Shown here in pieces: positions 10,995-20,843 of a DNA stretch of 57,900 nt. Source of the DNA: Mesaphorura yosii (taxonomy: Eukaryota; Arthropoda; Collembola; Poduromorpha; Tullbergiidae); assembly GCA_009869945.1 (NCBI GenBank), contig WIXG01000430.1, positions 1 to 57,900 on the forward strand. Direction: 5' to 3'. Both the position numbers and the translations under genes were made by a program. A model generated the notes under the pieces. It was given only the letters and a program-made list of their open reading frames with translations. It was not told the DNA's origin and ran no database searches. Each line of letters starts with the position of its first letter. Within the stretch, counting starts at the first letter, position 1.

Positions 10995-12027
10995 TTAGGC
11001 GGTACGAGTACAGCCAGACTTGGAAGTCAAGAGGGTTGGGCAGGTCACTTGCTTGAAGTTCATGGTTGGGTTGTCAGCATTTTGGAACCAGCCGAATCGG
11101 AATTGGCACCTGCATGAGAAAAAACAAGAATTTAAGAACGATAATCTTAGAATCAAGGTTCACAACTCGTTTTGAAATTACCCTGCTTGCAATTGTGATG
11201 GGAGCTGACTGCACTGGGAAAGGCTGGAGATTCCGCCGTATCTTGCACCCCAGCCGTCAGCAGGCGCGTTCCATTGTGATTGGCAGCCATTGAAGATGCC
11301 GACACCACCGCCGGGAATTTGAAGGTCGAAGTGGTTGGACTGAACAAAAGTTATTCAAATTTTAGATTTAGCCACGAGTAGCGTAGAGTCGGACTTACGT
11401 TGAGGTCTCCACCGGTGTTTGAAACCTGGACAATCATCTTCTTGCCACTGACCGGTCCAGATGTGAAAGTGAGTTCGTAGCAAGCACAGCAGAACTGGGA
11501 TTCGCTCAGACCCATGACATTGGCAGCAGCCCAGCCATACGCAACATCGTTGACCACGAAGGGCTGTTGGTTGTTGCAGACGTAAGCAGCTAGTAAGACA
11601 AGAGAACGTTTAGTCGAACAGTTCATGTGACAAACTATTGAAATTACGGGAGAACTTACTTCCACCGTTGCATCCACTCGTGACAGAGGTACCGAGCACA
11701 GTCACACCGTCCTTGGCACAAGTCTTCACTGGCGAGGAGAGTGGACCCTTGCCGTCCCAGGCACAAGATGGCTACATTCAAGAAATTAACACATGTAACG
11801 AGGACTCGTTTAATCTGGTGTCCTTTTACACTTTACCTTGCAACAATCCCAGTAGCGCGTGGTTGTTCCGCTGCCAGATTGCTGGGCGTTAGCGTACATG
11901 GTCATGACCACGACAGCACCAAAGATGGCGATTCCCTAATAATAAAGAGGCAATGTAGGTAAAAAGTAATTTGTTGACCACCAGCAATATTAGTAGAAAT
12001 TCGAACTCTTACTTTGATAGACAGCAT
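10995..12027 (-). CDS. GH45 endoglucanase (cellulase) 2
   Basis: Minus-strand exons are 12013-12027, 11837-11935, 11660-11771, 11399-11589, 11182-11339 and 10995-11109, encoding 229 residues. The first exon codes only MLSIK; the signal peptide continues [17 protein letters not shown]. The catalytic aspartates are present in TTRYWDCC and in NHFDLQ, and the disulfide cysteines match gene 1. Four intron positions and their phases are shared with gene 1, and exon lengths (112, 191, 158, 115) are the same, so the two are paralogues made after intron gain. This gene has one more intron, inside the signal-peptide region. It should be a secreted cellulase of the gut. The 3' end lies close to the BBE-like gene on the same strand (about 240 bp). 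The call is firm. Confidence 0.95.
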
Positions 12028-12785
12028 ATTTGACTATTGCAGTTTCCGACGAAGTGAGCTTGAATTGCTTGAAACTCGAACTCTTGTGAATTTCAGTTTT
12101 TTCTCTTCGTATTTATACCAAATACCAGTGAACTGCTACAATGCATTGAATAATTAGCTGATTGACGCAAGGTGAGATTTTTGCATGGAAAATAAATATT
12201 TGCCTTTCTGGCACGCATGGATCGAGTGCCATTAGACTGATCGGCTAGCTTTAAACTAGATTTTTAGTCCTTCGGTTATGTTCATAAACTGATGTTTATA
12301 ATAAAGTGTTTGACTCGCGTTCTTTTGCGGTCGCCGCTTGAGCTGATCGGAAATTTCCTGCACGCTCCCTCTCAACGCGTCAATTCGTCGTAGAAAAGAG
12401 CATAATTTTGTTTGAGGGTTACCGCACACGACTATTTAGTATCGCGAACTTTTTTGCGACCCGATCTCGCTTTTCGCTTGCGTAAATGTTCCAATATTTG
12501 GGCAATATCCTTCTGGTAAACTGTGGGCCGCACTCCACAAACCGCAAACCGTGCATGGCATCAGCCAATTCCCGCTACGGAAGGGCGAAGTGTCAAATGC
12601 TGGTCACTACAGAGGGCAACTCAAGAGCCTCACGGTCGATGAGAAGGCGACGCGGGTTTAAAATAAAACGCCTTGGTGTCGACTGTAAATACGTACGCTG
12701 GTTAGAATGTTGGAAATGTTTCATTTTTATTAATTACTTTTTTGGCAACAGCTACAGCACATCACAAAATGTGAATTTCCTTAGT
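12028..12785. other. Cellulase 2 upstream region and spacer (duplicated)
   Basis: The stretch from about 12100 to 12670 is related to 13861-14620. Shared landmarks are GGATCGAGTGC near 12210 and 14035, the 15-mer TCCAATATTTGGGCA near 12490 and 14440, and GGC..TTTAAAATAA near 12655 and 14600. This is therefore a second copy of GH45 upstream DNA. The open frame at 12486-12812 is not supported as a gene. Confidence 0.55.
12110..12117 (-). promoter_or_regulatory. TATA box of GH45 gene 2
   Basis: The minus strand reads TGGTATAAATAC over 12109-12120, the same extended core element as in front of GH45 gene 1, about 85 bases before the start codon. Confidence 0.65.
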
Positions 12786-13148
12786 TTACTTCCCGTTCAG
12801 GAGCAGGTTTAAGCCATCCAAATGCTGCTTCGGTGCTTTCGCAACCTCCCTCGTGATTTGGCCAGCTCCGTTGATGACGTTTCTTAAAGCGTGGAGAGCC
12901 ATCGGGAGTATTGGTTTGAGCTGGACTCGAATGTCGCCGTCGTTTCGTCTGCTCACGGTCACTGGACTGAAAACGTTTGCGAGATTCATGAGGGCCTTCA
13001 GTTCACGGAGAAGATGCGACGCGGGCTGTGTCACTTTGTCTTCACTTGAGCTGACGCGAACGGTGGGAGATGCGATGGATGGAGCGGCAATGATCAGGCA
13101 AACAGCAGCGGCAAACGCCAGAATGTAAAGCTTCGTTGGGTACGCCAT
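12786..13148 (-). CDS. Small secreted protein, family member 3
   Basis: This single exon of 120 codons begins MAYPTKLYILAFAAAVCLI, a signal peptide ending near residue 22. It has the longest spacer of the family, then FSPVTVSRRNDGD with the dibasic site and the conserved segment KPILPMALHALRNVING, REVAKAPKQHLDGLN and LLNGK. The C-terminal half is the most conserved part of the three paralogues, as expected if it is the mature product. Its promoter repeats the TATA block (13273-13280) and a perfect TGACGTCA (13383-13390). No known domain is recognised. Confidence 0.72.
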   Translation of the reverse strand: MAYPTKLYILAFAAAVCLIIAAPSIASPTVRVSSSEDKVTQPASHLLRELKALMNLANVFSPVTVSRRNDGDIRVQLKPILPMALHALRNVINGAGQITREVAKAPKQHLDGLNLLLNGK

Positions 13149-13730
13149 TCTGAATTTTGTCAGTGTACTTTGCTTTAGAGACTGGTAGAATTTAATGGAA
13201 TTTGCTGTGGGATTTGATTGCTTAGTTGCAAGTCAGTTGAGTGAATGATGGTTGATGTAGTCCTCATCACGGAATTTATATTAAAAATTCAAAATCCGCT
13301 TCAGATTAACTTGCCAGCGAAGAAAGCTGATATCCGCTTCCGCTTACTTTCCCAGTCGTTCTGTAAAAACTCGCCAAAGAAATGACGTCAAACGTGCAAT
13401 CAAATGCAGCCGATTCGATGCAGCAAAGCGATGTATCTCAGTTAGTAGCCCTCTGCCATGCGCCATCCTGAACAATACAGTCAGATTATGCAGTCGAGTG
13501 CAATGTAAACAAAACATCAAGCGTTGCAACGTCATGAGCCACTTTCTCATTTGTGCGTGCTGCTCTGTCTTCGTTCTGTTAACGGATGCTGAATTGACCT
13601 ACAGCAACTTGTTTTGTTTTTTGATTCAATGAAGATATCAGTTCAACCAATGAATGAATGCATTTATTGCCATTCGATTCTCGCTGCATCGTACATGACC
13701 TTCGTGTAAGGTGGGTTGCCTGTTTAACGG
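13149..13730. promoter_or_regulatory. Promoter of secreted-peptide gene 3 and duplicated spacer
   Basis: The minus-strand TATAAATT is at 13273-13280 and a CRE-like TGACGTCA at 13383-13390. The block 13511-13582 is identical to 8477-8548. Together these show that the DNA was copied as one module with its regulatory sites. Confidence 0.6.
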
Positions 13731-13850
13731 CACGCAGCAGGTGAAGCAGACTCTGCATCTTCACTCCTTGATCTTCTCGCAGGCTGCACCGCCACTTCCG
13801 CTCAGGTAGCACTCTTCTTGTTGCTCTCATCATGAGCCCGGTCGCAAAGC
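13731..13850 (-). pseudogene. Decayed copy of the cysteine-rich peptide gene
   Basis: The minus strand aligns with the C-terminal half of the 8692-8952 gene (SGSGG, CEKI and TCC remain readable). In-frame TGA codons stand at the places of the W-C pair and of a later tryptophan, and the final stop is lost. The 5' half with the signal peptide is missing: just beyond about 13855 the sequence turns into cellulase-promoter-like DNA. It keeps the same position relative to family member 3 as the intact gene has to member 2. It is a non-functional relic. Confidence 0.75.
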
Positions 13851-13860
13851 AAAGTTGGAA

Positions 13861-14740
13861 GAAAGTTGAGTTTTTTCAGTTTGTATTAATATCAATCCCG
13901 GCTTTCCAATACAAATACAGGTGTACCACTCCATTGCAAAGCAGTGAACAATTGGTTAATTGACGAGCGGATTGATGCAAGGTGAGGTTTTGAACAAATC
14001 ACCGAAAACAAATATTTCCATTTCTGGCGCGGGTGGATCGAGTGCTATTAGACGAATCGGCTTTCATCTACATTTTAAACTGGTTTTCGTTTTTTCAGAT
14101 GTGATCTAAAGTAAATATGAATCGTATGGAACACAGTTTAGTGTGACGCGTGGTCTTTTGCCATTGGCGCATGAACTGTTGGGACATTTCCAGCGCCCCT
14201 TCAATCCCCTTTGCCTCTTTGCGTCAATTCGTATACGAAAGGAACGGAACAGTTGCAGCACACGCCTGAATTCGGAAAAGAGAAATGTTAATGCCACAAT
14301 TTCAGTACATAGTTTAGGTCGTAGTGAATGTATCACAGTGTACAGACTTTTCAGAACTTGTAAATTTCCATCACCATCGGGACCATCGCGCCATGTTGCA
14401 TTGCACTTATTTTTGCAGCCTAATTCACTTACGTAAAAATACTCCAATATTTGGGCAGCATCAATCATGAACGTATTCCGTGGGCCACACGCAAATCGTG
14501 CACGGCATCCACCCATTTCGGCAACACAAGGTCAAAATCTGAAGCCCAGTATAGGAAGACGGCAGACCAAGACCCGGGGTCCAGGGAAAGGCGATGTGGC
14601 TTTAAAATAATCCCAATCACCCTGTTCTTCCATGCCCACGCCGTGCCCGAAATAAGTGGAACATGGATTCTGTTGCTGGAAAATTCCAATATCCAACTTG
14701 AAATTGTCTTGCCTACTGCGATGCGCTGCATTTGAAAAAT
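13861..14740 (-). other. Relic of a GH45 promoter region without its gene
   Basis: From about 13860 to 14620 the DNA parallels the upstream region of GH45 gene 2 (about 12100-12670) in the same order and orientation, with related words TGATGCAAGGTGAG, GGATCGAGTGC and TCCAATATTTGGGCA. The expected downstream cellulase reading frame is absent, and the block joins straight onto the broken cysteine-rich gene. I infer that a third GH45 copy, or part of one, was deleted. The open frames here (for example 14106-14516) have no recognisable content. Confidence 0.55.
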
Positions 14741-15424
14741 TCAAATCTCGATTCATACGAAATTAGAAGTGTCGATCGCCTTTCGTGTCGCAATTCGAGT
14801 TCTATTTTTATGCTGGCGAAACCGGTGACGCCATTATTGGCTTTTATACTTTAGCCATATGGCACATATACTGCGCCATTGCAGTTAATAGATAATGAAG
14901 GAGTAATCAAATTGTTTGCCAATTTGTGCCTGTCGGCCTGCATCGACGTCAGCCCTCGTTCACTTCGTGTCAGTTGTCCATCGAATTTAGTTCCTGATTC
15001 TCCTATTATTAGAGAAAGAAATGGGAGCACGGCGTAGTAGTTAAAAAGGTAGGAATTACGGGGCCAGAAAGGACTTGAGTCATGAGACATTAATTATTCA
15101 CCACCGGTTTTCCTTCCACCGTACTCCACATGGAGAGCTATTATAAGCACACGTCAATGCCAGAACGTCAATGTACTAAATGAGTACTGGCGGACACAAC
15201 AACTCAAATTCACCGACCGGCAGGTGATGACGATGACGGGTGCCTGCGAAATTGAGACACCTGCCTACACAAATACAATACGAAGGAAGTGAAGAAATCT
15301 GTATTACTCGGTCGTTGCTCAGTCCAGTCCAACTCGAACCTCCGAAGAAACCACCAACGAGACAATTTCGAAGTTTCGTGCCCTCATTTCATAAAAGCGC
15401 TACCGTCTTCTCGTCACAGTGAAA
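14741..15424. other. Intergenic region upstream of the heat-shock-protein gene
   Basis: No gene is seen. An AT-rich ATAAAAG near 15390 may be the TATA element of the downstream gene. TTTCGAAGTTTCG at about 15367 is reminiscent of heat-shock-element half-sites, but the spacing is not canonical. Confidence 0.35.
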
Positions 15425-16462
15425 ATGAAGAACATTCCATTCAAATTCCATAAAGCGTTCTTTCACGACTTGTTTTTCTCCAATTGTTGGGACACAGGAG
15501 GAGAATTGGGCTCAACGAGCCGAAAGCCTCCAAGTCATTTTTTGGTGAGCTACATCAAACGCATCGTGTATCTAATAACTTTCTTCACAATTCCTTAAAT
15601 GATTCGAAATTGCAGATTATTCTCGACGTTCAACTCTTCAAACCGCTTGAAATCACGGTGAGCCTGTCCGATGACAATTCGACCGTCCTAATCAATGGAA
15701 AGCATGAAGAACGAAGTGAACCATGCCACGGGTACGTGGCTCGACAATTTACACGGTCGTTCCAGCTCCCTCCGCATGTCCAAGGAGAAGGGCTGGAGTG
15801 CCACCTCAGTTCCGACGGCGTACTTCAAATCATGGCACCGATCGACTGGAACATTGTGAATCTCAACCAGCACAACAACGACTCTGTAACTGAGTACCTG
15901 ACAAATGACGATAACTCCACCGCGCCCAAGTTTTGTGAGGTCTGCCACAACGAATGGAGTAAAATGCGACGATCGGATGAATATTTTCGCGTCCTGCCAA
16001 CGTACGAACGGATTCCATTCTGGGAACAAAGATTCATTTGCATCAGCGAGCAGTCAAGGAGACAGCTGGGAATCCACAGCGACCATGAAAATTATAAGGT
16101 GAGTTCTGATTTCTGTTTCTGAATCCAGACGCAAGAAGCTTGACGATTTATTTACTTGTGCGTCATTGCAGGTGTTGCTTGACGTCGGCCAATTCATGGA
16201 ACCTGGCGAGCTCAAAGTAACGTGTACAGATCACGTCATCAACCTAGTCGGGTACCACGACGCGAAAGACGATCTCCACGGTTCTATTTCGAGAAAGTTC
16301 ACCTGCATCTATGACCTGCCCAAGAGTGTAAACTCCAAAGACGTCTACTGCACGCTGTCTGCCGAGGGAATTCTAGAAATTGCGGCCAGCAAGTTGCAAT
16401 CCTCGCTTCTGAATCGGACCCGTGTAAATAGAGTAATCCCCATTGAATGTGATCCTCAATAG
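15425..16462 (+). CDS. Small heat-shock protein with two alpha-crystallin domains
   Basis: The exons are 15425-15544, 15616-16098 and 16172-16462, encoding 297 residues. After about 40 N-terminal residues (MKNIPFKFHKAFF) comes a first alpha-crystallin domain: LDVQLFKPLEITVSL, the conserved NGKHEER, RSFQLPPHV and the SSDGVLQIMAP motif. A linker of about 70 residues follows, with CEVCHNEW and an FW.QRF segment like a second sHSP N-terminal region. The second domain then starts (LLDVGQFMEPGELKVTC, GYHDAKDDLHG, RKFTCIYDLP, LSAEGILEIAA). These proteins are ATP-independent chaperones that hold unfolding proteins. The usual animal sHSP has one such domain and about 150-220 residues, so this is a tandem duplication within a gene. 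The intron sits exactly at the start of each domain (IILD, VLLD), which fits exon duplication. Confidence 0.9.
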
Positions 16463-16583
16463 TGTAAGAGGTTTGGTATAGTCAATTGTCTTTAATATAA
16501 AACATAAGCATAAGAATACGCAACGGAGTACAAAAATGGAAGGATCAGATTGATTGTCTCAATGTCATTGTTAAGCTCGAATC

Positions 16584-17884
16584 TCAGGCGTTTTCCTTTC
16601 CTTTTACAATTGTGCTTGTAATAGGAGACAGCAGTGCATTGCTGGATCTTGTGTCGCCGTCACCACAAGACGTTCGGTTAGCCAAGTCATTTAATAGCTG
16701 TCCAAAAATGACGGGGTTCAGATTTTGTCCCAGCCGGTGAAGAAAGAACCAATCTCCATAATTGTCGAGACGCAATTCATTGTACACGCGGTACTTCTTT
16801 CGCGCCTGATGCCGGAGCATGCATCTTCGGAGTGGTGGCAGAATAATTGTGACAAGCCTGTAGAGTAGATTCAGTATCGACACGCAAGCAAGGCCTAGCA
16901 GCCAGAACCTGTGGACGCAACAATAAATTATACTTACAGTGACCTGAATAAACGCGACCTCGTGTGAGACTTTTTACTCACCACAAAACAATGTAAATCT
17001 TTTCATTGAGTATGTTGATTGGAAGCACGCAGAGCAGTTCGTATTCCACCTCACCGAATGCGACTCCGCCAGTTGCAATGCGACATGCTGCCACCGTCGG
17101 AAAAACGCGTGCCAATGCGTCTTTTCGCAGGTATGGCTTGGTTTCGGAAAACGTAAACACTTTGAGTCCGTACTTGTGAAATTCGCCGTCCAGAAACACG
17201 TCCGTGATGATCATTTGTCCAAGCACAACCAGAAGATTGAGTATTTCACAGGCAATGTACTGCAGAGCGTAGAAAGAATGCTGGCCAGGATTATGTAGAA
17301 TGTAACTGAGTACAGCTTCTTTGTGTTTGGTCACTTTCTCTGAATCTTCAAAGGTGATCACTTTCGAGTTCAAGTCGGCTGAGAGCTGGCCGAGTCGTCC
17401 GCCTTCCAGATATTTCCAGAACCACAACGGGAAGTAACTGACTGCAGCCTGAATAAAAAGAACTGCCCAGACCCACTGATAGTAGCGCGTATAGACGGGC
17501 ACGTCTCCTTCTACCTCTGGACGAATGCCAGGCTGAATCTCGAGCTCCTCAACTGTTCAACAAAGACACTTGCCATTAACACGGAATCCTTCAAAGTGCT
17601 ACCTGCTTACCTGCTTCATAGCTCCATTTCCCCTCATAATTCTTCCTGCCTCGGATAAACGAGGAGTGAATCCAGCAGTATCGGTCAGCGATATTTTTCA
17701 CATCGGGACTTGAGATGCAGTCAATCGGATCGCCAATGTATTGTCTCGATGTCACGAGAATGGAGAACCCAATCAGGAGCACGACACTTGCTTTGCAATG
17801 CAACTGGAATACGAAGTTGGTGTTCTTGATTCTGCGAGGATTTAGCGTAATTAAATCACGAACTGCCTTCCAAATGTCAAACAT
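16584..17884 (-). CDS. Innexin A (gap-junction channel subunit)
   Basis: Minus-strand exons are 17611-17884, 16982-17552 and 16584-16908, giving 389 residues. Innexins form hexameric hemichannels and intercellular gap junctions in protostomes. It has four membrane segments, the first extracellular loop YIGDPIDC and YCWI, the diagnostic YYQWV at the start of TM2, and ILPINILNEKIYIVLWFW before TM4. Paired extracellular-loop cysteines are present. The start MFDIWKAVRDL matches the family N terminus (MLDIFRG-like). It lies in tandem with innexin B on the same strand, 3 kb apart, and carries a second intron (phase 2, in the TM4 LWFW motif) that innexin B lacks. Confidence 0.93.
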
Positions 17885-20843
17885 GATGAAAACTAACGCT
17901 GCGCTGGTCACAAATCACAAATCTCAACGTTTCAACGCATTCACTCACGCGTCTTGAGCTCTCAACGAGAACTAAACTAACATGAGCTTGACCGTCGTTT
18001 TCTTTCATTTAAACCTGCGCCTGGATACGAGCAACAAACATAGATTCCGTCGTTTTCATTTTTCACTTTGACGTATTGAATTGAGCGTCCTGTGTTCGTG
18101 TCTGTGATTTTGGTCTTGGCCAAGCTCATGATGGTGGTTTCGTGGTACATGTAACTAACTACATGTGTCCATCTCACACACATTGATCACTGTGGAATTG
18201 TGATGTGTGATCTCATTCACGTACGCTGTACACTGATCGCTGTGGATCTCCGCATCTCTGCGTGCGTGCATTTGTGCGATTTGGGTACACATTTGTTGTT
18301 GCTTTTATTTATTAGCAGCCCTCAGCCTCTATTATGTAAATTTACTAATGCACACCCTTTTATGGACGAATGCAGGGTAGTTTTAAACAAGTAACGAGCG
18401 CCGACGGTTGTTTGTCCTGCCAGTTAGATTCAATTATTTTGGAATTGTGAATTCACGTACACGTTTCGCACTCGGCTTTTAATGATGTGCGGTTTACAGC
18501 TCATCTTTATGGTCCTGTGGGTTTTTCACCGGCCGTCCTGTAGGATTCATGTTTCGTGCTTGGGTGGAGGTGTTTTACGGCTGCACTGCGTTTTTAAGTT
18601 TTTATTCATGTCAGGACAGGATTGCAATGGTATAAAGCGAAATAAGAGAGCAATTGCTTATGAGAAGACGAGCGAGGCGAGTTTATTGCGATGCTTCAGG
18701 TCACAGTTCGTCAACTCCTAATTATACTCACTTGGCAATGTGTAATGTGGCAGCTGTCAATGGCATGTTGAGTTTAAAGTCGGGCCAAGGTCATTTCATT
18801 TGACTCGCATTCGCATAAACGCGACCAATGCAGATCTTACTGAGATTCATCACTCAACACAATAGCGTATTGTACTTCGCATTTGATGAATGAAAGATTG
18901 ATCGATCGAGTTGATCTGCGGCCACAGTTTTACTCGCAATCATTGCGGTGCTGACAAAAGTGTTCGTAATTTGCTAATTTGCATTCATAACATAGTCGGA
19001 ATCCAGCAGTGAGCATGTTATTACATTCGCAATTGTGATGAATTGATCAGTATCTGGAGTATGAAATGTGAAGATGTGGTAAATCCTTGCCCTGATTTAT
19101 TAAACTAGTACATTACATTAAATGGCCAGTTGGTGGTCTTGTCAAATCAAGAACGCGCAACGCATGCATGTGTGGAATCACTTACATAGTTTTTCTTCTT
19201 GTCTTGGCTTTGTTTTTGTTTTACAATACCGCCTTTAGAGCGTTTGGTATTTAAAGACCCTTGAATTTGCGATCATTGACCATTTAATACCGCGACTCCT
19301 CGTAATCCATTTTAATCCATTGTGTCATTCTTAATTGTCCGTCCGACTGAATCAGGCCAGTGCGACTATATACGAAGTACGAATTCAGCAACAGTTGCAG
19401 ATTTTCTACAAAAGGACCTCCTTCAGCTGAATCTCGTGCAATGTACAACGCGAAATCTTTAGCGAGACATGTGCTCGTCTATTTTTAGCAAACTTATTTC
19501 CATTGCCACAGCTTTGCCGCATCTTTGCTCAAGAGTAAGACTGAGAAATGAAATGAGGAACTCGCATTTCACGCATTCCGATTCATTATTCCGCACATAA
19601 ATCTCACACCGAGCGATCTCTGTTTCCGTCTTCTTATGACTTAGTTTTGACTGCGTACGTCGACTCCGACATTTCATGCAAGAGTCGACTGGGTACGGGT
19701 TACCTTGCTTTTCCAAGCTCTTCACGCCTGCGTTACGTTCATAATTATTATTGTCATTGACAAAGAGTCAAAAGGTTCATTATGCAATTCCTTCTTGCCA
19801 TAAGTTTGCAGTCTGACTTCGCTGTTCGTCCCACTGTATTGGTGTTGGTGATTGCCAACTCTTTTATGTGCTTGTTTACATGTTTTTCCAGGCCATATTT
19901 GTATTGAAACGAAATCCACATCCACATCGACGCTGTTGCGCTGTTTAGCGTTTCATTTCATGGTCCGGTTTGTGTAAACACTCCTTATATCATCATCTGC
20001 GCGTGAAAACTGTGCTAAAGCGAAGCCAATCGGCGAACGAGTCTCTGAACGCGAACGTGAGCGTTGAGTCAGCAATTTTTAGAAATGTCATAAAAATTTC
20101 CAGCCCATCACAGTAAAAGTCATAATAACAATTAGTTCGAGCTGCAAGATTTATTCTCTGCTACTTCCTTTCACGTGTATTGTTACTGCAATGATTGAGG
20201 ACCGATAACTCTGGCTCCTTTCGGGTTTCTTTTCATTCCTATGCGTAAGTTATCGTCGTCAGGCAAGGCGTAATGAAAGCCTTTGGCCTACGGTTAGGGC
20301 AAGACATTGATTGACTTCCTTGCAACTTGGGCCGATCAATTGTAAAGTAAATAACAATCAAAATCGAAATCACACAACTTTCATTAAAATTCAATAGATT
20401 TTTATTTAGGCCAGATATTCAATTCATAACAACATATTTCCAAGAAAATCGATAACAAGAACCCGGAGTCTCACATTAGCCAACTTTAACCGATTAATAC
20501 CGCTTTAGTCAACTACGAGAGTTTCTTTTGTACCTTGAACGTGCTACGTGACAACTGTAAGTTCATACCAATTTCGATTGTTCGGTTTCGTCTCGTAAGT
20601 AAAATGAGATAGAAAAGCGTATAAAATTTTAACGGCTAGGCTACGTGACTCCAAACTAATATAAGAATCATGTTTTGCTTTTTGCTTAAACCTAAATAAA
20701 CACGAACGTGCCATTGTTAACAACACATTAATACTGGTAGTACATGCAAAATCTGAACATAATATCTCGTCTTGTCATTTATGGTTAACATTGCCATCAG
20801 GAACTCAAACCTAATGCGTATCTTTTGCACAAGATGAATTAAT
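17885..20843. other. Gene-poor spacer between the two innexin genes
   Basis: Nearly 3 kb of AT-rich DNA holds only short frames without domains or splice-compatible neighbours. Presumably it contains the 5' regulatory DNA of innexin A and the 3' UTR of innexin B. Nothing specific is seen. Confidence 0.4.

Noticed and set aside
12486..12812. 108-codon open frame between cellulase 2 and peptide gene 3
   Set aside because: It lies in DNA duplicated at 14.4 kb where the frame is not kept, has no signal peptide or domain, and runs into the antisense of the peptide gene.
14106..14516. 136-codon minus-strand frame
   Set aside because: It lies in the relic cellulase upstream region; no domain, and the paralogous DNA at 12.3-12.5 kb lacks it.
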